A stretch of 64,000 nucleotides of DNA from Parelaphostrongylus tenuis (taxonomy: Eukaryota; Nematoda; Chromadorea; Rhabditida; Metastrongylidae): the NCBI GenBank assembly GCA_019055375.1, contig JAHQIW010000141.1, positions 248,001 to 312,000 on the forward strand, in the 5' to 3' direction. Within the stretch, counting starts at the first letter, position 1. Each line of letters starts with the position of its first letter. Both the position numbers and the translations under genes were made by a program. Shown here piece by piece: positions 20,300 to 30,929 of this stretch. The notes under the pieces were generated by a model, which saw only the letters and a list, made by a program, of their open reading frames with translations, searched no databases and was not told where the DNA came from.

Positions 20300-20310
20300 T
20301 TCATTGCAGA
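20300..20310 (+). promoter_or_regulatory. Putative spliced-leader trans-splice acceptor of ribophorin I
   Basis: The sequence TTCATTGCAG ends one base before the ATG at 20311, preceded by T-rich sequence. No upstream cis exon with signal-peptide coding is needed because the ATG opens a proper signal peptide. In clade V nematodes this arrangement is typical of SL trans-splicing. Transcript evidence is lacking. Confidence 0.55.
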
Positions 20311-23300
20311 ATGTGGATAGAGTTCTTACTCATTCTGGGTGTCACATTTGCCGCCGATTGGAAAGTGGTCACCGTCGAAAGAACCGTTGATATATCCTCC
20401 CAGGTGAGATATTGGATTCCCAAGTTTTTTCTTTTCAGGGTTTACCGCTCTTATAGCAGTGTTAGTGTTCAGCCGTTCTGTTTGACTTTAGGCGAGTTCG
20501 ACTCCCGACTGGATTGAAATTCTTGAATTTTAGTCACTATTTTTGAACGGATGTTAGAATGTTACTCACTTGTTTAATTGATATGCCACGTAGGATTCGA
20601 AATCCCGAACTCTCTAATGAGTATTGTGCCGATTTTAGCGGATAACATGGTTTAGTTTTAGCTATTCTTTTATTTCGAACCATTTCATCCTGAAAGGCAT
20701 CATAATATAACCCTTTGACGACCACCGTTGATAGGGAGGCGGTGTCGCGCCGTCGCTTGCGCAGTAGTCACAGGGCCGTAGGCTGGCGACATCTTGAATG
20801 CCTGTATGGCTGTCTAACTGCCTTCCTCTCCACGAAAAGCGATGACGTCAATACAGTAGCTGAATGAGATTTGACTTTACGTAACCCAGTAAGTAACGTG
20901 CCGTATGGTCCCCAAAGGGTTAAGAGGAGGTTATATTACTCGTATGTGTATGCCTGAGATTTGGGTCTGAGCCATGACTTTTCGGTCTTTCAAAATAAGG
21001 GTCAACTACTGTTCTTTGGCTGATTTAGGTAATTGAGAGGTAATTTGTGAAAAGATTGTGAAAGTACATTTCCAATGGTCAAAATAGTTTCATTAAATGA
21101 AGCGAACAAAAACAATGCCCATTTTCAGATTGTAAAGGTCTCGTCACAGTTGACTTTGTTCAATTCTGGATCTGGCGATGCTAATTCCGTTGATATTATC
21201 ATTAGTAAGGAAGAAAGCGGACATCTCTCCTACATTTTCGCCGAAGAGACGAAGAACAAAGTGAAATTGAAAATTTCCGAACAACCTGGAGAGAAACAAG
21301 GATATAGGGTATCGCATGTCTTTTTCCAAACTAGTTTTTTCTATTAAATCATCTGGAATTCATCAGCGATTTCATTACCAGAGTTACTTCCTTATACTTG
21401 TACAGGTCTATAAAGTGGAGCTTCTCAACAGAATTCCTCAGAATGGTGAAGTGAAACTGAAGACTGAATATAGATTTACGGGTCTGTTGACACCATTTCC
21501 AGCAAAAATCACTCAGAAGGAGAACCAGTAAGTCGTTCTGATTTGACCAGTGGTTCTGGGAAGAGAAGGCCTATATCGTCTTCTGCTCTTTTTCCTTTTT
21601 TCCTCTTAATTTTAGTGGTATGATTTTCAAAGTTCATAGTATGAGTCGCGTGAGAAATCGCAGAATTCATTCAGATTCGTCGTGTATCATGGCGACGCTC
21701 ACTATCCATCAGTATATCCTATTATGAGTGAGAAGACCATAGTGAAGATCGGATCTGGGAAAACCCTTTCGGCTACGGAAGTATCTCCAACAAATCGGGA
21801 AAATGAGCGCGTCATTTACGGGCCCTACAAGGACCAACCTGCTTTTACAAGCGTAGGTTTTTGCATGATTCATCAAGCCGAACTTAAATGGTTCTGCCTC
21901 CTAGAATCTTATGTTTCAGGAACCAATAAAGATCCATTATGAGAATAATTCTCCATTTGTTGTGGCAACCTCAGTCCAGCGATGGATTGAAATATCACAT
22001 TGGGGAAATATCGCTGTCGAAGAACACATTGAACTCCTACATAAGGGAGCGGAGTTGAAGGTGATTCATGCTCAATTTCATTATTCTATCTACTCTTGGA
22101 GTCAATTCTTGACAATACCATTAGGCTCTCAGAATTCAGATAATCCATGTGAGTGTTGAAGAAGAGATTAATCTAGAAATTTAGGGTCCTTTCTCACGTG
22201 CAGACCAAATGATGGATCGAAGAGGACTACGTCAACCGGCGTTGTTGTACTTCACGGTTGGTGAACTTGTCTGTTATAAGAAAATTTGGATTTTCAGGAA
22301 ACTTTAATCTAGTTTCTTCAGACGGTATTGCCGGCTTCAGCGAAAGACATCTATTATCGTGATGTCATCGGGAACATTTCAACGTCGTCAGTACGACCTC
22401 GCTCTGACTCTGTAGATGTCGATCTTAAACCGAGGTATAAGTTTGTTAAGATCTTAGATTTTCTTTTGACCAAATCGGTTATCGCATCACGTTTTCAACC
22501 CTCTTGGGTGCCAGGCCTTTTTTTTTTTTGTTTTTTTCCCATTAGTGATCATTTGATAGGCTAATTGGCAATAATAATACTATACTTGTTTTCGAAAAAG
22601 CCTTGTTAACTCGATAGTAAAATTCATTTCCACTTAGTGCTCATTATCACGCTTATTTTCGTTATCTCATTGAGAATTTCTCCACCGCTTCATGGGAATT
22701 CCTAGACGTTATGTGGTAGAATTGTAGAAGAAACTTTGTTCTATCGTTTCAAGGGTTCAGGGGTTTTATTTCCATTTCATATTCTCAAAGTAAAAGTGCT
22801 ATTAAGCCCAGACCCAAGTAGTCTGAGCCAAAGCGAGCGAAACGTAATTTTTTCATTCTTCCAGCGCCCTGTGAAGATCCTCCGAAAAACCAGATTCTGT
22901 TTCAGAATCATTCAAGTTTATGCTCTTGAATAATTACCAAAAATGTTAAAAGACCACCGACAAACCCAGACTGAGCAAGGGCCTCGGTACCGTTTGCCGC
23001 AAGTATTGCGATATCCCATCAGCACAGCTATTCACTTACCCTAATTGAGCAAAAATTGTGCCTCAAGTGTGGAACTCAATCTTATTTTTGTTGCTACATC
23101 CTTTTCTGGAAGGTCTTTCCAACAAACAAGCATTATATTGGAATCGCCAAGATTCAAGCAATCGAATGATTACCAAAGATTTGAAAAAAAAAAAACGAAG
23201 AGCCGCTCCAAAAGTCTTGAAAACGCACTGCGATAGACGATTTTTGCCTCATCATTTAGCAGCGTTCAATTGATCTACAATGTCAGGTTCCCATTGTTTG

Positions 23301-26300
23301 GAGGATGGCGAACTTCGTATATCATTGGCTACAATGTTCCGTCTTTCGAATATCTCTATAATAAAGGAAATGACTATGCGTTGAAAATGAGGGTTCTCGA
23401 TCATATTTTCGACAATGTGGTAGTGGAGAATCTAACCATCAAGATAGTACTCCCGGAATTGGTGAAGTGCGTCCTGTCATTTTTCTTTTTGTTCTTTTTA
23501 TTCAAATCGTACTTCGTTAAATCGTTTGTTGATCGCTATACTTCATAGCCCAGTAGGGTATTGGCGTTCATTTCAAGCTCTTGTAAGAAAATTGCTCTTG
23601 TTAAGGAAGGTAAGGCTCACTACACCGTACGCTATGACTCGTCGTCCAGACGAATTTCATTCGACTTATTTGGACACCACTGGCCGGACTGTGATTGTTC
23701 TGCAGAAGGAGAACCTTGTTCCAGAGCATATACAGCAGTTTACAGTAATTTTTCAATCTTGTTTACCTTGTTTGGCAATTTCCAGAGTTTTTTAGTCAAC
23801 AAGAATCTTTAATTAATTGCTTTTTAGAAGTGATATGTGTTGAAAGTATCTTTCTGATAATGTTAAGTTATGTGAAAAACCTTGAATCTCGGCCAGGAGT
23901 CGGACCAGCGTCTATTTTTTTTCCGAGGCGGCTGCTAGCCACTGCGCTGTCAAAGCTCCTTTTCTGCTATCACTCTCTCTGCAGGGCAAGTTATTCATTC
24001 TGTCCAATCAACCGTCAACAGTTTGTTACGCAGAAAGAGTGAGTAGAATAGGAGCTCCAGTAGTTCAACGGTTAGCATACATTCCCGGATAGGGTAAGGC
24101 GCAGTTTCGGCTCCAGCACAATGTTTGGAGTTATACATAATCCCAAAGTAGGAACATTCAGGCATTTTATTTCAGCTGTTCTATGAATTCGATTATGCTA
24201 ATATGATCCGCGAGCCAATAATCGCGACAGCATTCTTCTTTGCTCTTTTCCTTGCTGTGATTATTTATATGCGATTCGACTTTACAATTGTTGTGGTGAG
24301 TTCATTTTGTTCATCAACTTTTACTTATCGAGGCGTATTTTATTGCTTCAATCGATTTTCCTAGCAAGGATATGAAAGCGGTAGTACTAACATTCTTTTT
24401 TCACATTCGTTATAAATGTCAGAGAAAACTCGTCGTTTAGGAGCGGACGTTCCAAAAGTCATAATTCGACTGAAAATTGTTTATTGAAAGTTGGCGTCCA
24501 CACATTTTTAATGACATGTTGCAAGTATATCCATTCTGTTAGCATATGAACCAGATCTTATTGGTTCTTGAAATTTTTTCCCAACAAGTATTTTTCGAGT
24601 CGTTGGGAAAGCTCTTGACTATTTGAATGACCAATTAATCCAATCGGGACGGGGTATATCGTTTTTGCTCCACGATTGTATATAGGCCTTTTTCACTGGG
24701 TACAGCTTTTGCGTTGGACTTTTAATAATTGTTTGATTGACAACTGCATGAGGTCTTCGTTTTCCTGATGAATGTCGTGGAATACTTGCCAATTTTAACC
24801 TTGCAATCTGTCGAATGAGGGGTCGAACCAACGCCTTGGTTCGTGATAGCTTGCATCACTAACCACTCTCCCCCTCTCTCTGAACCGCTAGTGCAGCAAG
24901 TAGTCTGTGCAATTTATACTATCGAAAGCGGCTTTTTTTTTTTTGAATCGACCCACATCTATGTGTTTCTGTTGCAATATTTCATGCCTGAGTCATGGTG
25001 ACTTCACTTTTTGTTTCAACGTGTCATATAGGCATTTAGGATCCCGTTCGTGAAACTCGTGAACGTATTCAAGGAAAAATATCGTCATTGGCTCACCTCG
25101 TTGATAAGAAGAATCGTGTGTTTTCACAGTTTCTTGATGCTGTCTCTCAATATAAATCCACACGAGACGTGTCTGAACTAGAGGTAGTGTAAATTTGCAT
25201 ATAGAATTATACAACAGGAAGGTTTCTTGTTTAGAATGGAAAGAAGAGATTGGAGGCAGATAGAGCTGATATCAACAAGAAATTAACGAGTGCTATCGAG
25301 ACTCTCAAAGAGGACTGTCAAAAAACGTTTGATAAGGTCTCTATTTTCCATAGTAAAGATTTAAGTTTAAGATTAAGTTGTTAGTGATATCATTGCATAT
25401 TCGAGTTTTCCAGCAGTATTTATATTATTTTCAACTAATTAACGAAGGCAAAGCTCAAGTTGTCTCTCTCAATACAAATGTTCATGGCATGTTGAGAGTT
25501 ACAGTAACTGACAGTAGCTTTTTTATAACCTTTTGGGGACCGCTGCTGATAGCAAACAGCATCGCGCTTATCGCTTGCGCTGCAGTCAGTGCGGTCGACC
25601 TACAATTGTGTCTGCTTGTCTAGCTTATAAAAGTGACAGCGCCATAACAGTAGCTGAGTGAGGTGCGACGTCGCGTCACGTGCTACGTTTCGTAGCACGT
25701 TGTCCCCAAAGGGATAACTGAGGCATTTGAGGAGTTGAAGGCATGGTAACCTTGCATAATTGGATATGGGCCTTTCTCTGTACGTACATCATCCTTCTTC
25801 AGCATCATTTCTCCTCATGCTTTTTCGAAATTTAGATCCTTAAAAGGTTGCAAAGAAAAGTGTCAAATATGCTCTCAGATTACACTGAATTACAGGCGAG
25901 GTCTCAAAAACGCTCAAATGGAAAGATATTTCTAAAGGAAACTGGGAAAAATTTCGGACATGAATTCGGAGATTGAGATATCAGTCATAGAATCGCGGAC
26001 ATATCTCAACCTGTTAGATGAAATTTCGTTTGTTCAGTCGTTTCACTGCTCGAAAATAAAACTCTCCCATGAAAGAGACAGATCCAAATTTCTATGTCTT
26101 ACTCCAGTCTATAACGTTAACTATGAGCTGAGTTCTTCGCTACAGTGTTATTAGAACGCATGTGGCGCAGCAATCAGAGGTGGTCTGCGACAAAAACGTG
26201 GCCAGTTATGTCATAGCCGATGGTTCGATCCCACGCTTGAGGCTTATCAGGCCTTCCATCCTACGGGTGTTGGTGAATTGTGACCACATCTGTCTAGTAG

Positions 26301-26700
26301 GATAGCAGCAGTGATTTGATACATCGGTAGGCGACCGCGAATCCTTGTAAGGGCCAAATATGCATTCTCACCTCAAGCGAAGCCAAAAATTGAAGACTAT
26401 TGCACGGCGCATTCCTCAGGAATCAATCACACTGAGAGCTTTATCTTTCAACCTTTATCCTTTTACAGTTTTATTTGCTATATATGAACAGTGTCTTTGA
26501 CTTCCACCATGCAAAGTTTTTCATACGTTTAGGCTCAAGAACTATTGAAATACGAGAAGGCAATCGTGGATGCGCTGGACGGATACATTGGCAGTGTACA
26601 GAAGAGTCAACAGAAATCTGCAAGCACCGAAGACACGCAGTTCATTCAGAAAGTGACGGAAGCACGTGCTCGTTCCGAGTCGGTGCTTGCCTCTCTTTAA
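20311..26700 (+). CDS. ribo-1: Ribophorin I, oligosaccharyltransferase subunit OST1, complete, 13 exons
   Basis: Ribophorin I is an ER-membrane subunit of the oligosaccharyltransferase that N-glycosylates nascent proteins. Exons: 20311-20403, 21129-21308, 21406-21527, 21675-21852, 21920-22060, 22185-22256, 22322-22434, 23287-23466, 23606-23744, 24176-24295, 25040-25183, 25235-25336, 26533-26700. They total 1752 nt, 583 aa plus stop, against 607 in human, with every phase consistent and no frameshift. Residues 1-15 form a signal peptide. Family landmarks: [36 protein letters not shown] (sequon near N280), [33 protein letters not shown] and NLVPEHIQ. A single transmembrane helix lies at about 421-438, followed by a charged helical cytosolic tail. 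The acceptor of exon 9 is a weak ttgttaag, chosen because it restores exact alignment in length with human RPN1. The last intron holds a MITE and a SINE. AATAAA at 26981 is a possible poly(A) signal. Confidence 0.95.
20711..20921. mobile_element. TA-flanked MITE, copy 1
   Basis: Ends ACCCTTTGACGACCAC and GTCCCCAAAGGGT are near-inverted and flanked by TA. Body blocks include GATAGGGAGGCGGTGTCGCG and TACAGTAGCTGAATGAGA. Copies also at 25527, 27165, 59445 and a fragment near 40805. In ribophorin I intron 1. Confidence 0.65.
23884..24125. repeat. Looser opposed tRNA-like pair (copy 5) in a ribophorin I intron
   Basis: A reversed unit at about 23885-23950 (CGGCCAGGAGTCGGACCAGC) faces a plus unit at 24052-24118 with GGAGC/GCTCC acceptor-like ends and TAGTTCAACGGTTAGCATAC as D-arm/A box. 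Pairing between units is weaker than in the other palindromes. Confidence 0.4.
25527..25716. mobile_element. TA-flanked MITE, copy 2
   Basis: Ends ACCTTTTGGGGACCGC and TTGTCCCCAAAGGGAT, flanked by TA. Shares GCGCTTATCGCTTGCGCTGC and CAGTAGCTGAGTGAGG with copy 1. In the last intron of ribophorin I. Confidence 0.65.
26158..26466 (+). mobile_element. tRNA-derived SINE, copy 4, long and well preserved
   Basis: Head GCATGTGGCGCAGCAATCAG (A box) and GATGGTTCGATCCCACGC (B box), body GGATAGCAGCAGTGATTTGA, ACATCGGTAGGCGACCGCGA, ATTCTCACCTCAAGCGAAGC, and tail GAGAGCTTTATCTTTCAACC. In the last intron of ribophorin I. Confidence 0.8.
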
Positions 26701-26778
26701 TCGTTTTTCTGTGATATTAGAAGAGATTGTCCTATTCTCTATCTGTGGAAACGTGCAATTCTTCAGCGGTTGACACGT

Positions 26779-27129
26779 TCAGTTGAATTTTGTTATCAAA
26801 ACTTTAAAATCCTTGAAGGCTAACTGAGAGGCGTACTTTTTGTTAAAGTGTTTGGGAACTGGTTGTACTATTTTCTCTTGTATGTGTTGGATGTTATTTA
26901 TTATCTCATTTCTTGTTGAAATTGTTCTAATTTTATGATGAATATTGTATGGGTAAGTGTACGCACGTTTTGTTCTGGTCAATAAAGCCTTCCTTACTTC
27001 TCTACCAGTATCAGTAAGATTAATTCTTCGATACATCTGAGCGTAGAGAGTAAGTCGTATATGTGGTAAAATTATGATCAGATATGGACACAGTTCGCGT
27101 AAACTTACGGTACGATACTTCGAAATCAT
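26779..27129 (-). other. Unrecognised 116-codon ORF, possible transposon or gene remnant
   Basis: An open minus-strand frame encodes a basic protein (includes YRRINLTDTGREVRKALL and KIRTISTRNEIINNIQHI) ending FKVLITKFN-stop. It lies convergent to, and just past the stop of, ribophorin I, and a TA-flanked MITE sits directly at its 5' side (27165-27325), so any original upstream part would be interrupted. The composition looks more protein-like than chance ORFs nearby. I recognise no family. Confidence 0.3.
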
Positions 27130-27164
27130 CAGTGTGTTTATAGAATCTTATTCCCATAGATTCT

Positions 27165-27325
27165 ACCTTTTGGGGACCATATGCCGAAACGTAGCACGCC
27201 GCGCGATGTCGCGTCTCATTCGGCTACTGTAATGGCGACGTCGCGTCTCGAAGCAAAGCGGGCGGGCACCATCTTGCAGGCACTATCCAAGGCCGCTTCC
27301 TATCGACGACAGTTCACGAAGGGTT
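27165..27325. mobile_element. TA-flanked MITE, copy 3
   Basis: Ends ACCTTTTGGGGACCATA and CACGAAGGGT, flanked by TA; body GTCGCGTCTCATTCGGCTAC in the reverse orientation to copy 1. Adjoins the unrecognised ORF at 26779-27129. Confidence 0.6.
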
Positions 27326-27513
27326 AGAAAAAAAGTTATTAATCCTAAGCGTAATCGCTTACACATCTTAGAAATTGGTAATATGAGTAGCGGGATGGGA
27401 CGCTCTATAGCTGGTTTCTCGTTAGAACTGCAAGGCGCCCAAAATTACACATTTAATTTCAAGCAATCTATCGAGTTCTTGTAGTTTTACACTTTTTTAT
27501 GGTCATCTTCTGG

Positions 27514-27658
27514 ACCTCAGGCGGGAGCTGAAGCCGCCGCTCACCCTTTCTGGGGCATCACAGAATGAATGGATTACAGAACAAGAGCACCTGTAGCGCA
27601 GTGCTCAGCACACATCCTCGAAAAGGGTAAGACGCGGGTTCAATTCTCGCCTGAGACA
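27514..27658. repeat. Palindromic element of two opposed tRNA-like halves (copy 4)
   Basis: CTCAGGCGGGAGCTGAAGCC at the left mirrors GGGTTCAATTCTCGCCTGAG at the right; the right unit has an A-box-like TGTAGCGCAGTGCTCAGCA and a five-pair T arm. No acceptor complement matches well within one unit, so it is tRNA-like only. Confidence 0.55.
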
Positions 27659-27964
27659 TGAAGCAAAGTTCTACGTCTCTCATTTTCACTTTATTTCATT
27701 TGATGTGTTTCGTTGATTTTTTCTTCACTATACGGACCCCAGTACTTCTACCATTCATTCGTTTTTTTTTTCGCCTTCTTCTTGACCTTTGGAGAATACT
27801 GGTTGAGCACGTCTTATAATCTCGAGGATAGCCTGGCTCTGGCGCTCTATAGATCTTTCGTTGTCGACTGGCGAAGAGTGTTGGGGCATGGGGATCAGCC
27901 CTGCGCAGAGTCGTCACCAGCATCACAACCACTCGCACACACCTCCACCCATTTCACGTATCAC

Positions 27965-28242
27965 TCATCGGATATACAATCGTGCACACGAGGTCAATCG
28001 TTCGATCTCGCGCTCATGGCTCACCAAGCCATCCATCCCTTCGGGGTATGTAAATTGGTACCAGAATGATCTCAGACTTGTTTGGGAGGATAAGCAGCAC
28101 TGACTCGGTTCAGCGGGAGGCCACCGCGAGTCATTGTAAAGGCCAGATATGCATTCAATCACCTCAAACGAAGCTAAAAATTTAGGTGAATGCATGGCGC
28201 ATACCTCGGGAATTGATCAACGCCGAGAGCTTTATCCTTTTT
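27965..28242 (+). mobile_element. tRNA-derived SINE, copy 5
   Basis: GTTCGATCTCGCGCTCATGG (B box), CCCTTCGGGGTATGTAAATT, AAGCAGCACTGACTCGGTTC, CCACCGCGAGTCATTGTAAA, ATTCAATCACCTCAAACGAA, tail GAGAGCTTTATCCTTTTTTC. The 5' head is damaged. Confidence 0.75.
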
Positions 28243-28390
28243 TCTTTATACAATCGTGACACCATATCACTGGTAGAAAAAGCGATAGATCAAAAAGTTT
28301 TAGGTTAGTGGGATTATTTGTAAGCACATCTCATCCTTATTTTGTGCTCCTGCTGAGGAAACGTGATTGCTGCTTTTGAACTGGAATTCA

Positions 28391-28600
28391 TTAAAATGTC
28401 GAACTGTTTGAGAAATGCCATTGCTTTGAATCATAAGTGATTTCTAAGCGATTCTTTTTTCTTCTGTGCGTCACATCTATTCTATAGAATTTGCATTTAT
28501 TGGTATTGAATACGGCCCTTGTACGATTGTTCTGAAACCGTTCCACTGATATGTGTTCTTTTCGTAGTGTTCTATTGACTACGCCTTTCATTTCTGAATT
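28391..28600 (-). pseudogene. Copy 1 of a diverged repeated protein fragment (VERFQNN family)
   Basis: The minus frame encodes EMKGVVNRTLRKEHISVERF followed by QNNRTRAVFNTNKCKFYR. It is clearly related at protein level to the fragment at 29521-29793, while the DNA has drifted mostly at synonymous-type positions. It has no visible start or partner exons; probably a relic of a duplicated gene or mobile-element ORF. Confidence 0.35.
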
Positions 28601-28674
28601 TCTAACATCCTAATGATTGTAGATTTGCTTCTTTTCCGTTATCCGGAAGCAAATCAATATTCGACTCCATTCAT

Positions 28675-29495
28675 TGGACAAGAACATTTCACAACAACAT
28701 TAGTGATCATGCGAAAGCTTAAATATCTGACCAGCGCGGTACGTGGCCGGTTTTCCAAGACACCCTTTCATAACGCTGTAAAATTCGAAATAAAATTATG
28801 TCCTGTTTCCCACGATCACACGTTTTTCTTTACGTTATCCCACTTGTATTTCGTTGGTCAGATTTCTTTCCTTAGAGTGCTAATACCCTTTCGATAGCAT
28901 TAGTCTCGAAGAACTCAAAAATCTGCTTGCTTTTTGGAGAAGCTATTTTGATAGCGCTGTAGGAGAAGGAAAGTATTTGTGCTCTGCATTGCGCCCGACA
29001 GAGCTTTTTCTTCGGACTATTAGTACTCTGTCGATAGCCTAGTTTTCAGTGATTTCAATGCTATGCTTATTTTCTGGAAAGATCGTTCCACTGTAGTGTA
29101 GAAGAGAAATAAGATTGAGCTTAACATATTCGGCGAGCTTGTTTACCGGCTAACTTACAAACTGGAGGCGGAGCGATCGACCCAAGACCCTACAAGTCAG
29201 ACATGTGAGCTACAACTTATCTTCAAATGGAAGTTTCTTCCCCGCTTTAGAAGAAACTCTGTTGAAAAACGATGACTCAGATACTAAGAGATTTCCTCTA
29301 AAGCTTTTTGTGCTTCCCGCGGATTATATGTGAGAGAAATGAAGGCGCACACCGGGTGTGAAACATGATATTATCTTGGATTTTTTGGCACTACAAAGGG
29401 GTGTTTTGAAAAACCGGCCACGTAGGGCTGTAATTGAAGATTCAAGCTTTCGAATGATATCAACACTTATATGAAAAATTCTTCTACAGCGAATA
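28675..29495. mobile_element. Long-TIR MITE family, intergenic copy
   Basis: Left TTGGACAAGAACATTTCAC, TAGTGATCATGCGAAAGCTT; right AGCTTTCGAATGATATCAAC and ATTCTTCTACAGCGAATAAA. Sits between the two VERFQNN fragments. Confidence 0.5.
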
Positions 29496-29520
29496 AAGCC
29501 GAATATTCAATTATCGCCGC

Positions 29521-29793
29521 CTAACAAATAAGTACCTTCTTTTTCCTGTGCGTGAGATGTGTTTTAAAAAATTTACACTTATTGATACTGAATATGGCCT
29601 TTATACGATTGTTCTGAAACCGTTCCACTGTTGTGTGCTCATTTGGCAGTATTTCATCAACTATGTTTTTCATTTCTGAGTTTTTAAGATCATAATAATT
29701 GCACATTTTCTCAAACTTCTTGGTCCATTCCGTGCTAAAAGGTGCAATTTCCTTTTTTGTCAATACCACTTGTAGGAGTAGGAGTAGGCGCAT
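29521..29793 (-). pseudogene. Copy 2 of the diverged repeated protein fragment (VERFQNN family), truncated by a SINE
   Basis: The minus frame contains FSTEWTKKFEKMCNYYDLKN, then SEMKNIVDEILPNEHTTVER and FQNNRIKAIFSINKCKFF, homologous to 28391-28600. Its 5' side runs straight into a plus-strand SINE (from about 29786), suggesting insertion into a once longer ORF. Function unknown. Confidence 0.35.
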
Positions 29794-30005
29794 GCGGCGC
29801 AGTGATTAGAGATGCTTTGCGACATACACGTGGTTGATGTTTCGATATCGCTGTCAAGGCTTACCAAGCCTTTTACCCCTTCGGGGTCCGAGGAGAGTTG
29901 GTACCATACTTGTTTGGGAGGACAGCAGCACTGACTTGATATATCGGTAGGCAGCACTGACTTGATATACCGTCGCTGTGAAGGGCAGATATGACTTCAA
30001 CCGGT
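29786..30005 (+). mobile_element. tRNA-derived SINE, copy 6, with internal duplication
   Basis: Head GCATGCGGCGCAGTGATTAG (A box), GATGTTTCGATATCGC (damaged B box), CCCCTTCGGGGTCCGAGG, then GGCAGCACTGACTTGATATA-type block occurring twice in a row around 29932-29971; the 3' tail is missing. Confidence 0.7.
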
Positions 30006-30139
30006 TGACTTTCACGGACCCAAACGACGTGTCTAACTGGCAAGAGCTACAATCGCCAGCATGAACACGGCTCCATGCTCCCTCCTTTACGACTCTGCAA
30101 CTCTAACCTCAGTTGGCAATCATTGTCTGTCTCATTTCT

Positions 30140-30693
30140 ATATGCCTGATAATCATTATTTGAGACACGCATGTCAGTGTCTGTCATGAGGGGCTGACTT
30201 ATAGAGCCCGGATACACGTGTTTCGATCTTGGCGATCCGTCGGTCAGTCGGGCAGTTGCTCTTTCTCGTCGTTTGCTAATCTCTGTGGGTGCTCCAGTCC
30301 CCACAATAAGAGTTAGGCGACGACGTACGTTTTTACACTCTATGTCCAGTGAAGAACTCACCAAACACAGAGTGTTGTACACTCGAATTCTCGTGGCTAG
30401 TATATTTAAGGCTAGAAAGATATGTTATATTAAATATACTTAGCCACGAGCATTCGAGTGTACAACACTCTGTGTTTGGTGAGTTCTTCACTGGACATAG
30501 AGTGTAAAACGTACGTCGTCGCTAACTCTTATTGTGGGGACTGGAGCACCCACAGAGATTAGCAAAAGACGAGAAAGGGCAACTGCCCGACTGACGAGAT
30601 CGCAAGATCGAAACACGTGTATCGGGCTCTATAAGTCAGCCCTCATTGACAGACCACTGACATGCGTGGCTCAAATAATGATTATCAGGCATA
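30140..30693. repeat. Large near-perfect inverted repeat, arms about 264-270 bp, 20-bp loop
   Basis: The left arm 30140-30409 and right arm 30430-30693 are reverse complements at roughly 95 percent by eye, with about a dozen differences, many of them one-base indels in runs. The loop is 30410-30429. A transcript would form a long hairpin. A 111-codon minus ORF at 30047-30382 lies across the left arm but has no recognisable domain. Interpretation: foldback element, recent inverted duplication, or assembly foldback. Confidence 0.85.
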
Positions 30694-30929
30694 TTGAAAT
30701 TTGAGCTGTGGTCTTAAGAAAACACTCGAAATGAAAGATATGTCTCATTTCTCTCCGTTACTCGGCACCCGTCCATCTGTAAGAAGGTTACTGGTTCGAT
30801 CCATTACTACAACAGTTCATTGCAGTTTCACTGTATTTATAAAACGGTCTGTTCAAAAAAACCGACCACGTACAGCGCTAGCTAGAGATTTGAGTTATCG
30901 GATGATCACTAACACTCTTTATGAATAAG

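Noticed and set aside
23606..23744. Reading ribophorin I exon 9 from an upstream CAG near 23550
   Set aside because: That would add about 18 residues absent from the family; the ttgttaag acceptor gives an exact-length alignment.
30047..30382. A 111-codon ORF in the left arm of the large inverted repeat
   Set aside because: Low-complexity basic composition, no recognisable family, and the matching right arm has indels that break the frame.
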